A stretch of DNA of 64,000 nt from positions 620,001 to 684,000 of the forward strand of contig JAPVLO010000402.1 in NCBI GenBank assembly GCA_027257055.1, read 5' to 3'. Position numbers and translations under genes: made by a program. The notes below the pieces were generated by a model, which made no database searches, was not told where the DNA came from, and was given only the letters and a program-made list of their open reading frames with translations. Of the stretch, positions 21,708 through 33,690 are shown one piece after another (the stretch's first letter is position 1; each line of letters begins with the position of its first letter). The DNA is from Cephalopachus bancanus. Lineage: Eukaryota; Chordata; Mammalia; Primates; Tarsiidae.

Positions 21708-23585
21708 AAAAATATATTTTATTTTAAATATGTGGGTTACAATTCAGGATATAAGTGAACATAGTACAGGTAAAGTTTGGGCCTCCCTTTGGCCCCCACT
21801 TTACCTGGTTTGAGATCAGTACCCTTTTTGATGTTATGTGCCTCTCCCCTCAACACCCTGGCAGTATCCTGCTACTGCCAATCCCTTTCTTAGAGAATAA
21901 TGGTAAATGTTCAGGGTTTGCTTATATGTGAGAACGTGTGGCACTCAGTTCATTGTTTCTGTGATAGATCACAGAGAATGATAGACTCTAAATCCATCCA
22001 AGTTGCTGCAAAGTCCACATGCTTATCCTTATTTATGGCTGCATAATATTCCATCATGTATATGTACCATATTTTTATTCATTCCAGTTTCGATGGGCAG
22101 CCCGGTTGGATCCAGGTTTTTGCTACTGTGAATAGTGCTGCAATAAACATGTGTGTTGCAGGTGTCTTTTTGGTAGAATGATTTGAGTTCCTCCAGGTAT
22201 GTTCCCAGTAGGGGGACTACTGGGTCATATAGAAGGTCAATTTCTAGTTCTTTTGAAATTGCCACACTAATTTCCATAGAGATTGACTAGTTTGTGTTCC
22301 CACCAGCAGTGTAGAAATGTTCTCTTTTCTCTGTATCCTCACTGTTATCTGTTGTTTTATGATGGCCATTTTTACTGGGGTTAAGTGATATCACAATGTG
22401 GTTTTGATTTGCATTTTTCTGATGATTAGTGAGGTTGAGCACTTTTTCATGTGTCTGTTGGCTGCCCATACATCTTCTTTTGAGAAGTGTCTATTCATGT
22501 CTTTTGCCCACTTTTTAATGGGGCTGCTTTTTCCTTTTGGCATGTTTGAGTTCCTTGTAGATCCTGGATATTAGGCCTTTGTCAGCTATACAGTTGGCAA
22601 ATACTTTTTTCCCATTATGTGGGCTGTTTCCTCACTTTCTTGATGGTTTCTTTAGCTTTGCAGAAGTTTTTCAGTTTAATGAGGCCCCACTTGTCTATCT
22701 TATCTCTTATGGCATGGACATCTGGGGTTTTTGATCAGGAATTAGTTGCCTACTCCAATTTCTGTTAGGGTGTCTCCTGTGTTTTCTAAGATTCTTATAG
22801 TTTGAGGTTTTATGTTTAGGTCTTTGATCATGTAGAGTTGATTTTTGTGTATGGTGATAGGTAGGGGTCCTATTTCAATCTTTTGCATATGGTAAGTCAG
22901 TTTTTCCACTACCATTTACTGAATTGGTTCTCTTTTCCCCAGTAGTTGTTGGTGGAGACTTGTTAAAGACGAGTTGATTGAGAAATTAAAATTTTGCTTC
23001 TGAAATCTCTATCTTGTTCCATTGGTCCATATGCCTGTTCTTGTACTAATACCAAGCTGTTTTGATTATTGTAGCCTTAAAGTCTGGAAGTGTGATACCT
23101 CCCACTTTGTTTCTTTTGCTATGGATTGTTTTGACTGTTTGTGGTAGTTTATGTTTCCTTTTTTTTTTTTTTGAGTTAGAGTCTCACTCTGTTGCCCAGA
23201 CTGGAGTGCAGTGGCCGCTCCCAGCCACCGCAGCCTCGACCTGCTGGGCTCCGGTGGTCCTTCCGCCTCAGCCTTCTGAGTAGCCGGAATTACAGGTGTG
23301 TGCTACCACGCCCGTCTAATTTTTTTGATTTATTATAGAGATGAGGTCTCACTGCCCAGGTGGGTCTCAAACCCATGGGCTCAGGCAATCCACTCACCTC
23401 AGCCTCCCAAAGGCGCGGGATTACAGGCTGAGCCACCGAGTCTGGCAGTTTATGTTTCCATATGAATTTCTGTATTGTCATTTCCAAGTCTGGGAAGAAT
23501 GATGTTGGTAATTTAATGGGTATTGCATTGAGTCTGTAGATTGCCTTTGGTAGGATGGATATCTTAACAACTCTTTCTTACAAAG
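21708..23585 (-). mobile_element. 5'-truncated L1 with an Alu inserted in it
   Basis: Antisense L1: the 3' UTR ('aaatatgtgggttacaa') comes first on the plus strand, then ORF2 C-terminal sequence reading upstream. Broken frames at 22029-22277 and 22287-22469 show pieces such as 'ELEIDLLYDPVVPLLGTYLE'. Further upstream 'accatttactgaattggttc' and 'attccattggtc'-type wording belongs to the middle of ORF2. About 1.6 kb of L1 remains once the Alu at 23159-23446 is removed. Frameshifts and stops make it inactive. The 5' edge is approximate. Confidence 0.9.
23159..23446 (-). mobile_element. Dimeric Alu inside an L1, 13-bp TSD
   Basis: A full-length antisense Alu of the main subfamily ('gagttagagtctcactctgt' to 'gagccaccgagtctggc'). 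The duplication 'agtttatgtttcc' lies at 23146-23158 and 23447-23459 within L1 ORF2 sequence, so this Alu postdates that L1. Confidence 0.95.
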
Positions 23586-24060
23586 CTATTTTGGGGCGTT
23601 TTCCTGAAAAATAAAAGACAAAAAGAAGAAAGAAAAAAAACCAAAGATTCCAAAAATATCAGCTCAAATCCAGGAGAGTGATGAAAAAAAGTCTCAGAAT
23701 GGCAACTGTGCACCAACTCTAATGAGCCAAAGTCTTGATTGAAATGAAAGGATAGAAACTACTAATAGGTGGGTTTCCAAGGAAAAGGAGCAGTCAATAG
23801 AATAGCAGCAGATGTATTGTTGGTTGAACAGAATTAAAAACACAGTAAAAAAAGAAAAAAGGTTGAAAAAGGAAGGCAATTAGAAACTCCTGGAAAAACA
23901 ACACCCAGAAACCTTTGCAAGACATGCAAAATGTTCACACTCCACTGCTTGACAGCAAAAAATATTTACATAGTTTTAATGGTCTCTTATTAGTTTAACT
24001 AAAGTAACTATATAACCATCTGGTAGTTGTGGGAAAGGAAGGTAAGTAGGTTTAAGAGAA
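23586..24060 (+). mobile_element. HAL1/L1-like relic, right part
   Basis: Resumes A-rich HAL1-like sequence ('caccaactctaatgag', 'ggaaggcaattagaaactcc', 'tccactgcttgacagcaaa') after the L1 insertion, in the same orientation as 20801-21506. Degraded. Confidence 0.45.
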
Positions 24061-24550
24061 CTAATTCCTATCATTCATAACCAGTCAATAATTGATACAT
24101 TTAAAAATAGTAACACAAGCATAATATTTGGAAATGCAAGGGAATTACAAAAAAAATTGCTTTTGACTAGTACACTTGGGGATTAGGGAAGGATGAGAAA
24201 GAAAGTATTGTTTTCATGATAAATTCAGTACTGCATAATCTTTTTTCACTGTACATGAATAAGGGTTATACAATTAAGAAAAAAATTAGGGATTGGTATA
24301 ATTTCCATGTAGGAGAGTTTCTTCATTGCTTTACATTAAATGATTTAATTGAAGGCATATTGATATGTATGTGTGGATGTGCGTGTATGTACATATATAT
24401 TTGTTTACTAATGATTTTATGATCATTGATAAAAATATGGAAAAATATATACTATGTTTCAACATGAATTACACTGGGGAAAGAAAGTAAAATGTGTAAA
24501 GAGAAGAAAAAAAAGAGGAGGAAACAATATTTGTCTAAAAAACTTCTCTT
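24061..24550. other. Unassigned AT-rich DNA
   Basis: No recognised element. Contains a GT/AT-mixed low-complexity patch near 24365-24400. Confidence 0.4.
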
Positions 24551-24566
24551 TTTAAATTGCAGAACT

Positions 24567-24833
<267 letters not shown>

Positions 24834-24849
24834 TTTAAATTGCTGAACT

Positions 24850-25376
24850 ATTTTAAAAATTGGTAAACTACTGTAATAACCTAGAAAAATCTAGATTTAG
24901 AAAATGTAGGAAAATATTAATGTATTTTCTGTGCTTTGTCAAAATATATTTGGTTTCCTCTAATTGATGTTATGCACAAATCTCTCTCTGCACAATTCAG
25001 AAGTTAGCAGACTTTCATTATTCTATACAAAGGATAGGATTAACTGTATTGCTCTATTTCTAGTTTCATTCAATCTGATTGCAGCTATTTTATGCAGTCA
25101 AATTCATGTTATTATTTTTTAAAGATTTGAGAAAAAAGTGAAGACAATATATTCTTGCCATTTGAATGAGTTCTTTAAAAAATTTACTTATTGGGAAGTG
25201 TTAAGAGTCAGAAATGTGCTCCTGATTTTACTAATACTTATCTTTTTTCAAAAGGCAGAATTAGAAAATAAGCTTTGTCTTCAAAGAATGTTCTCAGTAC
25301 CATTTTCTATCATTTAAGTTTTTTTCATGATTAGTTTGAAATTACTTGAAAACAATTCTCTATTGTTTATCTAGTA
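24850..25376. other. Unassigned AT-rich DNA
   Basis: No recognised repeat or exon. Confidence 0.4.
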
Positions 25377-25388
25377 CCTATATTTTTC

Positions 25389-25709
25389 TTTTCTTTTTTT
25401 TTTTTTTGAGTTGGAGTCTCACTCAGTCGCCCAGACTGGAGTGCAGTGGCTGCTTCCGGCCACCGCAGCCTCAACCTGCTGGGCTCCAGCGATCCTTCTG
25501 CCTCAGCCTTCCGAGTAGCTGGAATTACAGGCACGTGCTACCACACCCAACTGACTTTTGATTTATTGTAGAGATGAGGTCTCGCCAAATTGCCCAGGCG
25601 GGTCTCGAACCCATGGGCTCAGGTGGGTCTCGAACCCACGGGCTCAGGCATTCCACTCACCTCAGCCTCCCAAGGCACGGGATTACAGGCTGAGCCACCG
25701 AGCCCGGCT
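25389..25709 (-). mobile_element. Dimeric Alu with an internal 25-bp tandem duplication
   Basis: An antisense Alu of the main subfamily flanked by the 11-bp duplication 'ctatatttttc' (25378-25388 and 25710-25720). Near the box B region a 25-bp unit is repeated head to tail at 25598-25622 and 25623-25647 with two mismatches ('gtctcgaaccca' appears twice). This copy also keeps 'gccaaattgcccagg', which most other copies have lost. Confidence 0.95.
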
Positions 25710-25720
25710 CTATATTTTTC

Positions 25721-26257
25721 AACACACTTTCTGTGAAGTATATTATATCTCCATTTTTATGGGCAAGTATAAATAATCTTATATGAGGAAAAGAAACGAT
25801 AAGAGTTAGTAGTTTGCCTAAGACCAAAGCATTAATAGTGACAAAATTAAGAGTCAAATCCGAAATTTGTACTACTCCATACTGCAATAGAGGGTTACAT
25901 ACAAAGATAGGATGAATGAACACTGATTTTGTTCCTAAGAGAAAGGGAGAGTTCCTTCCCCTAAACTTCGTTCCTGAGTATATTTCCACAAACCATACAT
26001 GCACGTATACGTTCAGTATATCACGGAGAGATTAGCCTCTGAAGGTATTTTGAGTGGTAGACAGTTAGCTGGCTTTGTCTTAATGACTTCAGATCCTTTG
26101 GGTGTACTTAGCTGAGCTGGTTGTATGAGAAAGATGAATTACAAAAGATTCCTGGCACTGTTTTGTTTACTAAAAAGAGATGAGTAACATGCCAGTGAAA
26201 TGAACTGGAACTGTAGCCAGGTTTAGGGTAGGTGTGAAAAATTTTCTGAGCAGAAGA
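25721..26257. other. Unassigned DNA
   Basis: No repeat or exon recognised. The 115-codon minus frame at 25657-26004 starts in unique DNA and ends in Alu; it is not a gene. Confidence 0.4.
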
Positions 26258-26263
26258 AGGTTC

Positions 26264-26567
26264 TTTTTTTTTTTTTTTGAGTCTGAATCTCACTCTGTCG
26301 CCTAGGCTGGAGTGTGTCGTGGCAACCGCATGGCCACCCCAGCATTGACCTACTGGGCTGCAGCAATCCTTCCACCCCAGCCTTCCAAGTAGCTAGAAAT
26401 ATATGCGTGTGCTGCCACACTTGGTTAATTTTTTAATTTTTATTTTTATTGTTGAAATGAGGTCTCACTAAGTTGCCTGGACTGGTCTCAAACCCGCGGG
26501 CTCAGGCCATTCACTTGCTTCAGCCTCCCAAAGTGCTGGGATTGCAGGCTGAACTGCCAAGCCAGGT
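26264..26567 (-). mobile_element. Diverged dimeric Alu
   Basis: An antisense Alu with 'gagtctgaatctcactctgt' and 'cccaaagtgctgggattgc'. It shares the subfamily-type centre but is clearly more mutated than its neighbours. A 6-bp 'aggttc' flanks it at 26258-26263 and 26569-26574. Confidence 0.9.
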
Positions 26568-26582
26568 TAGGTTCATTGTTAA

Positions 26583-26690
26583 TTAACCTGATTGTGGTGA
26601 CTATTTCACTGTATATGTTGTCAAGTTGTACACTCTCTAAGTGTATATAGTTATTGTCAACTATTTGTCAATAATACTAGAAAAGATTTG
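26583..26690 (+). mobile_element. L1M 3'-end fragment
   Basis: 'aacctgattgtggtgactat', 'ttcactgtatatg' and 'caactatttgtcaataat' follow the 3' terminal wording of old L1MA/L1MB elements (compare 4080-4190 and 33590-33690). No A-tail remains. Confidence 0.6.
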
Positions 26691-26859
26691 TTGTGCTTAT
26701 TTTAAAAATCTCTGACTCAGCCTAGTTCTGTGTTGGATACACAGTAGTTATATTGGTTGACAAAGCATGTACTCAATAAACATGTGCTGCTTGACTGATA
26801 TATAAAAGAGCTGGCTTACTTGGTCACAATAAAGAAAGCTATAAAAGACTTTAAAAATG

Positions 26860-27030
26860 AAAATCATGGTGTGAAAGGGTAGTTGCCATTTGTGAAAAAT
26901 TCAGCATGTGCCTGTAACTGTGCTAAGGGTTTTATGATTCACTTACTTTTTCGAACAACCTGCCAAGGAGATGTTATTATTACTTCCCTTGAAGGTGTGT
27001 CAATGATGGAACCAGGACATTGAGCTAGTG
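26860..27030 (+). mobile_element. MIR SINE
   Basis: Sense MIR: 'attcagcatgtgcctgtaac', 'ctgtgctaagggtttta', 'caacctgccaaggagatg', 'aaccaggacattgagc'. Diverged. Confidence 0.65.
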
Positions 27031-27690
27031 TTCTGATGAGGTCTAGAAGAGGGTGAATTGAAGGAGGGATAAAGGACCATCAGCTGATTTTTTACTATGT
27101 CATTCCAGCTCTCTGCCTAAAGATGGGAGTACCAAGGGCCCCCATACCTGGATCAGAAGATTCAACTTGTTTATAAAGTATTTGGAGTCCCTTTATAAGA
27201 AGGTGTCATGTTAATTTGTGTTTTTGATAAATGTCTTCAGCTTGCTGAGCCATAATTAATTCCTACACCATGCTCCCCAATTTCAATGGCGAAAAATGTT
27301 ACTCTCACCACTTCCTCTGTCCAACCATCATTAATTAGAAGCATTGTTGGACTGACCAATCTCCTGATACTCATCTTAAATGATCTTCTCATTTAATTCA
27401 ATCTCTTTTGTTACTCTTAATCCTTTTTAAATATTTCAGTTTACGGCTTTCTGGACCAAACCCAAATTCTCACTCTTTCCCTGTGGATTTTGCTTGGCCA
27501 ATTGTACTTGCTTTACTCTTTCTCAGGCCTTCCACTGTCTAAATTGTTTTGTGATTTATTCAGAATTATTTATGATGTTTAACATAGTTGTAGTTAGGAA
27601 CTTTCCAGAACCAAATGCAGTATTTTCTAGAGTTGTACAGAATTGGTCTGGAGGAAAAGTGTGCATCCTTTATTTTTATCTTCTTCCTTA
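27031..27690. other. Unassigned DNA
   Basis: Nothing recognised. Some pyrimidine-rich stretches near 27420-27500. Confidence 0.4.
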
Positions 27691-28575
27691 GGAATTATGT
27701 AGGTTGAATTCCCTAAAAAAAAATTTTTTTTAAATGGTGAATTTCTAACTTGTAATAACTATCAATGAAACCTTATTTGCCAATACAGGCTTTGCAGATG
27801 TTAAGATCAAGTTAAAATGAGGTTATACTGAAAAGAAGGGGCCTTTAATCTAACACTACTGCTGTCTTTATATGAAGAGGAGAAGAGACACAGAGATAGA
27901 CAAAAATGGAGAACCTATGCAACACTGGAGGCAGAGATTAGAGTCTACAAGCCAAGGAACACCAAGGCTTGCCACCAACCCCAGAAAGCTAAGATGAAGG
28001 CATGAGACAGATTCTTCTCTGATAGCCAATATCTTTTTCCTTATTTTTATTTTTAGAAATTTATTTTTTATAAAGATGTGGGGTACAATTCATGGTTACG
28101 TATACAGACATTGATCATATAGGTACCCTTGTTGATGAGGTATGCCCCTCCCTCCTCTAGCAGTTTCCCTCAACTGCCGATCCCCCCCCACAACAGTTTT
28201 CCACTACTGCCAATTACTTTCTTACAGCATTATAATTGTTCAAGGTCACCTTATGAGTGAGAACATACGGAACTCAGTTCTTTGTTCCTGTGATAAATCA
28301 CTGAGTGTGATAGACTCTAAATCCATTCAATTTGCTGCAAAGTCCATATATTTATCCTTCTTTATGGCTGCATAATATTCCATTGTGTATATGTACCACA
28401 TTTTTTTTATCCAGTCTAGCTTCGATGGGCAACACAGTTGGTTCCATGTTTTTGGATAGCCAACATCTTGATTTCAGACATCTAGTACCAAGAACTGGGA
28501 GAGAATAATTTTTTGTTATTTTAAGCCAGAAACTTTGTAGTGATTTGTTATGGCAGCTCTTGGAAACTAATACAA
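27691..28575 (+). mobile_element. MLT1-type LTR (ERVL-MaLR), split by an L1
   Basis: Sense LTR sequence in consensus order: 'tatgtaggttgaattcc', 'aaccttatttgcc', 'ggctttgcagatgttaaga', 'agagacacagagataga', 'aagccaaggaacaccaagg', then, after the L1, 'catcttgatttcagac', 'gttattttaagccag' and 'ggaaactaatacaaag'. MLT1 LTRs are solo relics of an ancient non-infectious retrovirus-like family. There is no internal coding region here. The L1 at 28036-28454 separates the two halves. Confidence 0.88.
28036..28454 (-). mobile_element. 5'-truncated L1, 419 bp, with 15-bp TSD
   Basis: Antisense L1 3' UTR ('aaagatgtggggtacaatt') and the extreme end of ORF2 ('ggctgcataatattccattg'). The duplication 'gatagccaatatctt' at 28021-28035 reappears with one change at 28455-28469. 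Same lineage of L1 as 5632-6538. Confidence 0.93.
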
Positions 28576-28619
28576 AGACTAAAACATTTTCTGATTTATC
28601 ATCATCCTCACCTTAACTG

Positions 28620-28870
28620 TAATAGTGTCAACATACAGGGTGCCCAATGTGTTCCTGGCATTGTGCTAAGCACAAGCATGTCATATCTGACTTAATCCTC
28701 ACAGACACTCCAGTCTTCCAGCATTATATTCACTGATGTACATATCGGGAAACTAAATATTGATGAGGCTGAATCCATTCTCCTATGAGGAAGACCATGA
28801 TATGAATACAAATGGATCTGAAGCCAAAACCAGCACTGCAAACCACTACACTGAGCTGCCCTACACTGAA
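28620..28870 (+). mobile_element. MIR SINE
   Basis: Sense MIR order: 'caatgtgttcctggcattgt', 'gctaagcacaagcatg', 'taatcctcacagacac', 'cgggaaactaaatattgatg', 'caaaccactacactgagctg'. Nearly full length. Confidence 0.8.
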
Positions 28871-29465
28871 GCAGTATGACCGTTTTCCTTGCTTTTCCTC
28901 CTTTGATAATTTAACATTTTGAAGATTATATTTTCTGTCTAGTATGCTGACTTCATTTTTTAATAGGATGAAAGTTATTGTTGTTCTTTCCCTATACTCA
29001 TTCTGTTTTTCCAGCACATGTAGCATCCTCTATTCTTATAGTCACTTCTTACTTCCTTTTTGTAGACAGACTTTGGTCATTAGTAAAGAGAGTGAATCAG
29101 ATCAGATGAAACCTTGTTATTATATGTTTATGTCTTTGAGGAAAAGTATGGGTCAGAACACCTTCTTGGAGTCTTGCAAGGAGAGGAGTATCCAGCTAGT
29201 AGGACAGAAATATACTATCCCTGCTGTTTTCCTTTTAAGTTATAATTTGGCTAAAAATTTATTCTTGACTGAAACAGCAAGCAATAATCAGAGATTCCTT
29301 GGCTCTAAGGCAATGTTTTGAAAAGTTTCTAAAGTGACGTAAACCTTTTGTGTGCTTGAGTCTGAAAAAGGAGAGGCCCTATAACTATTCTCCCTTTCAT
29401 TTGACTATTTGATTGACAGTCAAAACCTTTATTCTTATGCCGCACGTTAATAAAAATATCTAATA
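28871..29465. other. Unassigned DNA with a 125-codon frame
   Basis: The plus frame at 28944-29321 has no domain, and the region has no splice or promoter support. Probably chance. Confidence 0.35.
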
Positions 29466-29665
29466 GTTTATAATATATAAAGCACTTTCATAAATGCTAT
29501 TTCATTTGATTCTATGACACTCTTGAGATATAGGAGGGCAGATATCACATTTCTCATTTCAGGGATGAGAAAATACACTTGTAGAGAAGACATGCTTTGG
29601 CTAAGGTCACACAGACAGTAAATGGAAGTGGGCTTAGATCTAGAGTATTGTGGTTTCTAACTCAT
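29466..29665 (+). mobile_element. MIR SINE
   Basis: Sense MIR: 'aagcactttcataaatgcta', 'tttctcatttcagggatgag', 'ctaaggtcacacagacagta'. First of two adjacent MIR-like copies. Confidence 0.8.
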
Positions 29666-29699
29666 CCAGGTAAATTTTTATAAATCAATGCAGCTTAAT

Positions 29700-29920
29700 A
29701 CAAATTAACATTTGTATTATATATTTAATCTCACAGTCCTCATATCCACACTATAAAGTAGGTTTCTAAAATTGCAATTTTACAAACTCATGGATAGACT
29801 CTCAAAGAGGAAACTTAAGAGGGTTGAGTAAATTGCTCAAGGTTCCATGGATGGTAATGAGGAGAATATTTGAACCTATTATAGAACACGCATTCTTAGC
29901 TATGTTATGGCATATCTTCC
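29700..29920 (+). mobile_element. Second MIR SINE in tandem orientation
   Basis: Repeats the MIR order again: 'ctcacagtcctcatatcc', 'gcaattttacaaactcatgg', 'attgctcaaggttccatgg', 'acgcattcttagctatg'. It is an independent copy, as it does not share mutations with the first. Confidence 0.7.
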
Positions 29921-30203
29921 CCAAAGCAAGCATTTGTTAATGAGAAGGTCAAACCATGGGACAGTTTACCAAGTGATGATTCACCACAAAGGTCAATTTC
30001 AGCCTAGAATCAAAACTAGACCTCCAATAAGATAGGTGAAAGGAAAGATGGTATAATTTGGATGAAAAAGCCTATATTTCTTTTACATTGAAACTTTAGT
30101 TGGGTTCCTATTATCTTGGTTTCTAGCTCATATCCTTTAAATAATCTCTACTCTGATTAAACATTTAAATAATTTACTTAAATAAGTTTTCTTCTCTTCT
30201 TAG

Positions 30204-30447
30204 CATTTGTTCGGGTACCCTGATGAGCCTTGAAGACTTGAAATCTTTACGTGATGACAGCTCTGTGCTGTCAGGTGACAGCTCTCAGGATCTGAAAGAC
30301 AATCCAATTGGTGTAATAGTGATCAGACTCTCAAGAAACTACAACCACCTTCAAATCACAATGAAATATAATGGGGAGTTTGAAGAAAAAGTAGCCTTCA
30401 AATTTTTGTCCCTTAACTTATTATTATATGTACATTTTTTCAGTTAA
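30204..30447 (+). CDS. Candidate coding exon, gene unknown
   Basis: A clean pyrimidine tract and AG (ending at 30203) precede an open frame. From 30205 it reads ICSGTLMSLEDLKSL, then an acidic, serine-rich stretch (DDSSVLSGDSSQDLKDNP), then GVIVIRLSRNYNHLQ and ITMKYNGEFEEK, stopping at 30445-30447. The composition and codon use look more protein-like than the window's chance frames, and the segment is not repeat-derived as far as I can tell. Possible donors are GT at 30311 (107-bp exon) or GT at 30391 (187-bp exon, weak match). I do not recognise the protein. The C-terminal part vaguely resembles the start of a C2-type beta sandwich, but this is speculation. It could also be a pseudo-exon or chance. 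Confidence 0.35.
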
Positions 30448-30449
30448 AC

Positions 30450-31834
30450 CTTAGAGATAAAATATTTGTCTTTTCAGAAAGCAAGGTTAGGTTAGAAACT
30501 CTATCTACATGTTTCATATTGAGTTATATTATTTGGACTCATTTAAACAAACGAAGAGAAATCGCTTATTTAAAAGAGATGCTTGACATAGAAAATCTTT
30601 GCATGTGCACAATCAACTCATTGACCTTCTGGTATAATATTTAGATTGAAAGATGTTGGAAGATTTCCTTAAAATGATTCACTGAGGGGCTTTAAGGTAA
30701 ATTTAATCCTCAGAAATATCCAGGGGCTTTGTTTGGAATGAAGAAAGATAATCAATTCATTTAGAAATGTTTTGTCCAAATAGTAATGTGTCTGAATTGT
30801 GTTTATCATTACATGTATCATCAGATTAAATATTTTGAGCAACTTTTCACTTTCCAGAGATAGCTAACCTTAAATGACTTATTCATCTATAGAATCAGGT
30901 AAGCATTAAACTATTTCCAAGGGTATTGATCAAAATCTGTTTTTTTCCTCAATCTCAATATATATCAAAGCAACATATATTAAAGTAAACAAAACATTAA
31001 ATAAGTGATTAAACTAATTTATACAACATGTAAATATGTAGTTAAGTTTAACATTGAGAAAGAGACACATAAAATTGTTTTTTCTTGAAAATCTATAGTA
31101 AAATTGTTAGCTTTTAGGATATTTGGTGATTTCTATTGGTTGTCCTAGCAATCTGCTGTCCATATGTGCTAGGTTGATTGAGCATGCCTAATTCATTGTT
31201 CCTGAGCATCGACTCCAATATAATCAGATGCAGTGTTATAGCATCTTTTTATACTGAAGAATTTATCAGCCATCACTACACACTGATGTGTTTTCTGTCT
31301 GTACTTTGTTTCAGTCTAGTTGTAGACAGAGGGATAATTTAAATGAAGAGATACACTTCTGTATTTTGTCTGTGATAGTCTACAGTTGAAAAAACAAACA
31401 AACAAAAACCCTTAGTGTCATTAGTTAATGAAAACAAAACTAGAGTCGTATTCTGAGATTTTCTTGACACTCATCCTTTGATGAATAATTTTTCTCGTCC
31501 TTCTTTCTGTTATATACATTTTTTCAGGTTTTTCCTAAATAGAGCTAATCCAACGCACATTTGGAGTTTAGTTTCCATATCTAATATGAGACTCTCTGGT
31601 ATTCCATGTTTATTCTTGGGATCTATATAATCCCAATAATTTTCATATTCTCTAGTAAGGATTAAAAGAAAAATATTTGGAACTTTTGTCAAGGCTATAG
31701 ATTACCTGGGTTAGGACACTTCCATGCGGTATATGCAACACTTTGGGGTGCTTTTTAGAGGCTATTAAATCTCATCCCAAACTGAATGAGTGTCATTTAG
31801 GCTTTTTCATAGTGTTGACTTAAGTTTGTGTATT
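30450..31834. other. Unassigned AT-rich DNA
   Basis: About 1.4 kb with no recognised repeat. It could be intron if the upstream exon candidate is real. No further splice-flanked frame is evident. Confidence 0.4.
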
Positions 31835-32000
31835 AGTGGTATAACCTTGGGCAAGGTGATTGCTTAACTTCTTACGTCTCAAACTCTCATCTATAAAATG
31901 AGGATACTAGTAACAAAAATAGTATTTGTCTTATAAAGATGTTGTGAGAATTAAATAATCCAGCAACAGACTTAGATATAGTAGGTACTTAAGTTCTCTT
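31835..32000 (-). mobile_element. MIR SINE
   Basis: Antisense MIR: 'ggtataaccttgggcaaggt', 'catctataaaatgaggata', 'gttgtgagaattaaataatc', 'agtaggtacttaag'. Good match to the core order. Confidence 0.85.
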
Positions 32001-32074
32001 GTTATTTTTGTATTAGGGATGGGGAGATAGAAAGAAGATCGAAGTTATCAGAAAATATTTAGTTAATAAAGTGA

Positions 32075-33690
32075 TCTAAAAAAAGTGGTCTATAAATTCA
32101 GTGCAATCATATCAAAATACTAATGTAATTCTTCACAGAAATAGAAAACACAATCCTAAAATTTGTATAGAAGCACAAAAGACCCCAAATAGCGAAAGCA
32201 ATCTTGACCAAAAAGAACAAAGCTAGAGACATCATACTATATATAATTTCAACATATAATTTTCAAATATATTATAAGACTATAGTAATCCAAACAACAT
32301 GGTACTGGCATAAAAACAGACATATCAACCAATGGAATAGGATACAGAGCCCAGAATTAAGCCTACACATCCATGGTCAATTTATTTTTGACAAAGATGC
32401 CAAGGACACGCAATGGGGAGAGGATAGTCTCCACTAAATGATGTTGGAAAAACTGGATATCCACATGCAGAGGAAGGAAAATGAACCCTTTTCACATCCT
32501 TCATAGAACAATCAGATCAAAATGGTCTAAAGACTTAAATGTATGACTTGAAACTATAAAACTACTAGAAGGAAGCATAGGGGAAAAGCTCCATGATATT
32601 TGAGCAGTGATTTCTTGGATATAAACTCCAAAGCACAGGCAACTAAAGCAAAAATAGACAAATGACATTGCATCAAGTTAAGAAACTTCTGTGCAGAAAA
32701 TAATTAATAGAATGAAGAGACAACTCGCAGATTGGGAGAAAATATTTGCAAAACATACACTGAATAAGGGGCTAATATCCAAAATATACAAGAAGCACAA
32801 ACCACTGAATAACAAGAAAACTATAACCCTAAAACCACAATGACATATTACCTCTCACTTATTGAATTGACTACACTAAAAAATTGAAAGATAATAGTTG
32901 GTGAAGATATGGAGAAAAGGAAACTCTTGTATACTGTTGGTGGTACTGTAAATCAATACAGCCATTTTGGAAAACAGTATACAGGTCCTCAAAAAACTTA
33001 AAATAGAATTACCATATGATCCAGCAGACACACTTCCAGTATGTATCCAAAGGAACAGAAATCAGTATGTTGAAGATACATCTGCACTTCCATGTTCATT
33101 GCAACATTATTAACAAAAGAACAGATATGGAAACAACTGATGTCCATCAACTGATGAAGGAATTTTAAAACGTAGTACATGTACACAATAGAACACTATT
33201 TCACCTTAAAAAAACCAGGAAATTCTGTTATTTGCAAAAGCATGAATGAATCTAGAGGTCATTATGTCAAGTGAAATAAGCCAGGCACAGAGAGACAAAT
33301 ACCACATGACCTCACTTACATGTGGAATCTAAAAAGGTTGAATTCATAAAAGTAGAGAGCAGATGATGGTTATTAGAGTTTGGGGGAGTGGGGTGGGTGG
33401 GGAAAGCAGAGACGTTGGCCAATGGGTACAACTTTTCAGTTAAGTAGGAGGGATAAGTTCTGGAATTCTAATGCACAGCATGGTGATGTTAGTTAATAGC
33501 AATGAACTGTATATTTCAAAACAGCAAAAAGATTTTAAATGTTCTCACCACAAAGAAATGATATAAATTTCAAGTAAGTATGCTAATTAGCCTAATTTGA
33601 TCATTCCACAATATACACATGTATCAAAACATCCTATTTTACTCCATAAATATATATAATTATTATTTGTCAATTAAAAATAAAATAAAA
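32075..33690 (+). mobile_element. Old L1 (L1MA-like), 3' 1.6 kb with internal deletion
   Basis: Sense ORF2 sequence: 'acatggtactggcataaaaa', 'atttatttttgacaaagatg', 'gggagaaaatatttgcaaa', then the C-terminal part ('tgttggtggtactgtaaatc', 'gtacacaatagaacactatt'), then an L1MA-type 3' UTR ('gttagttaatagcaatgaac', 'gtcaattaaaaataaaata'). Near 32820 the text jumps from 'taacaagaaaac' to a point roughly 100 bp further on, so a piece is missing. Many stops; inactive. Confidence 0.92.
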
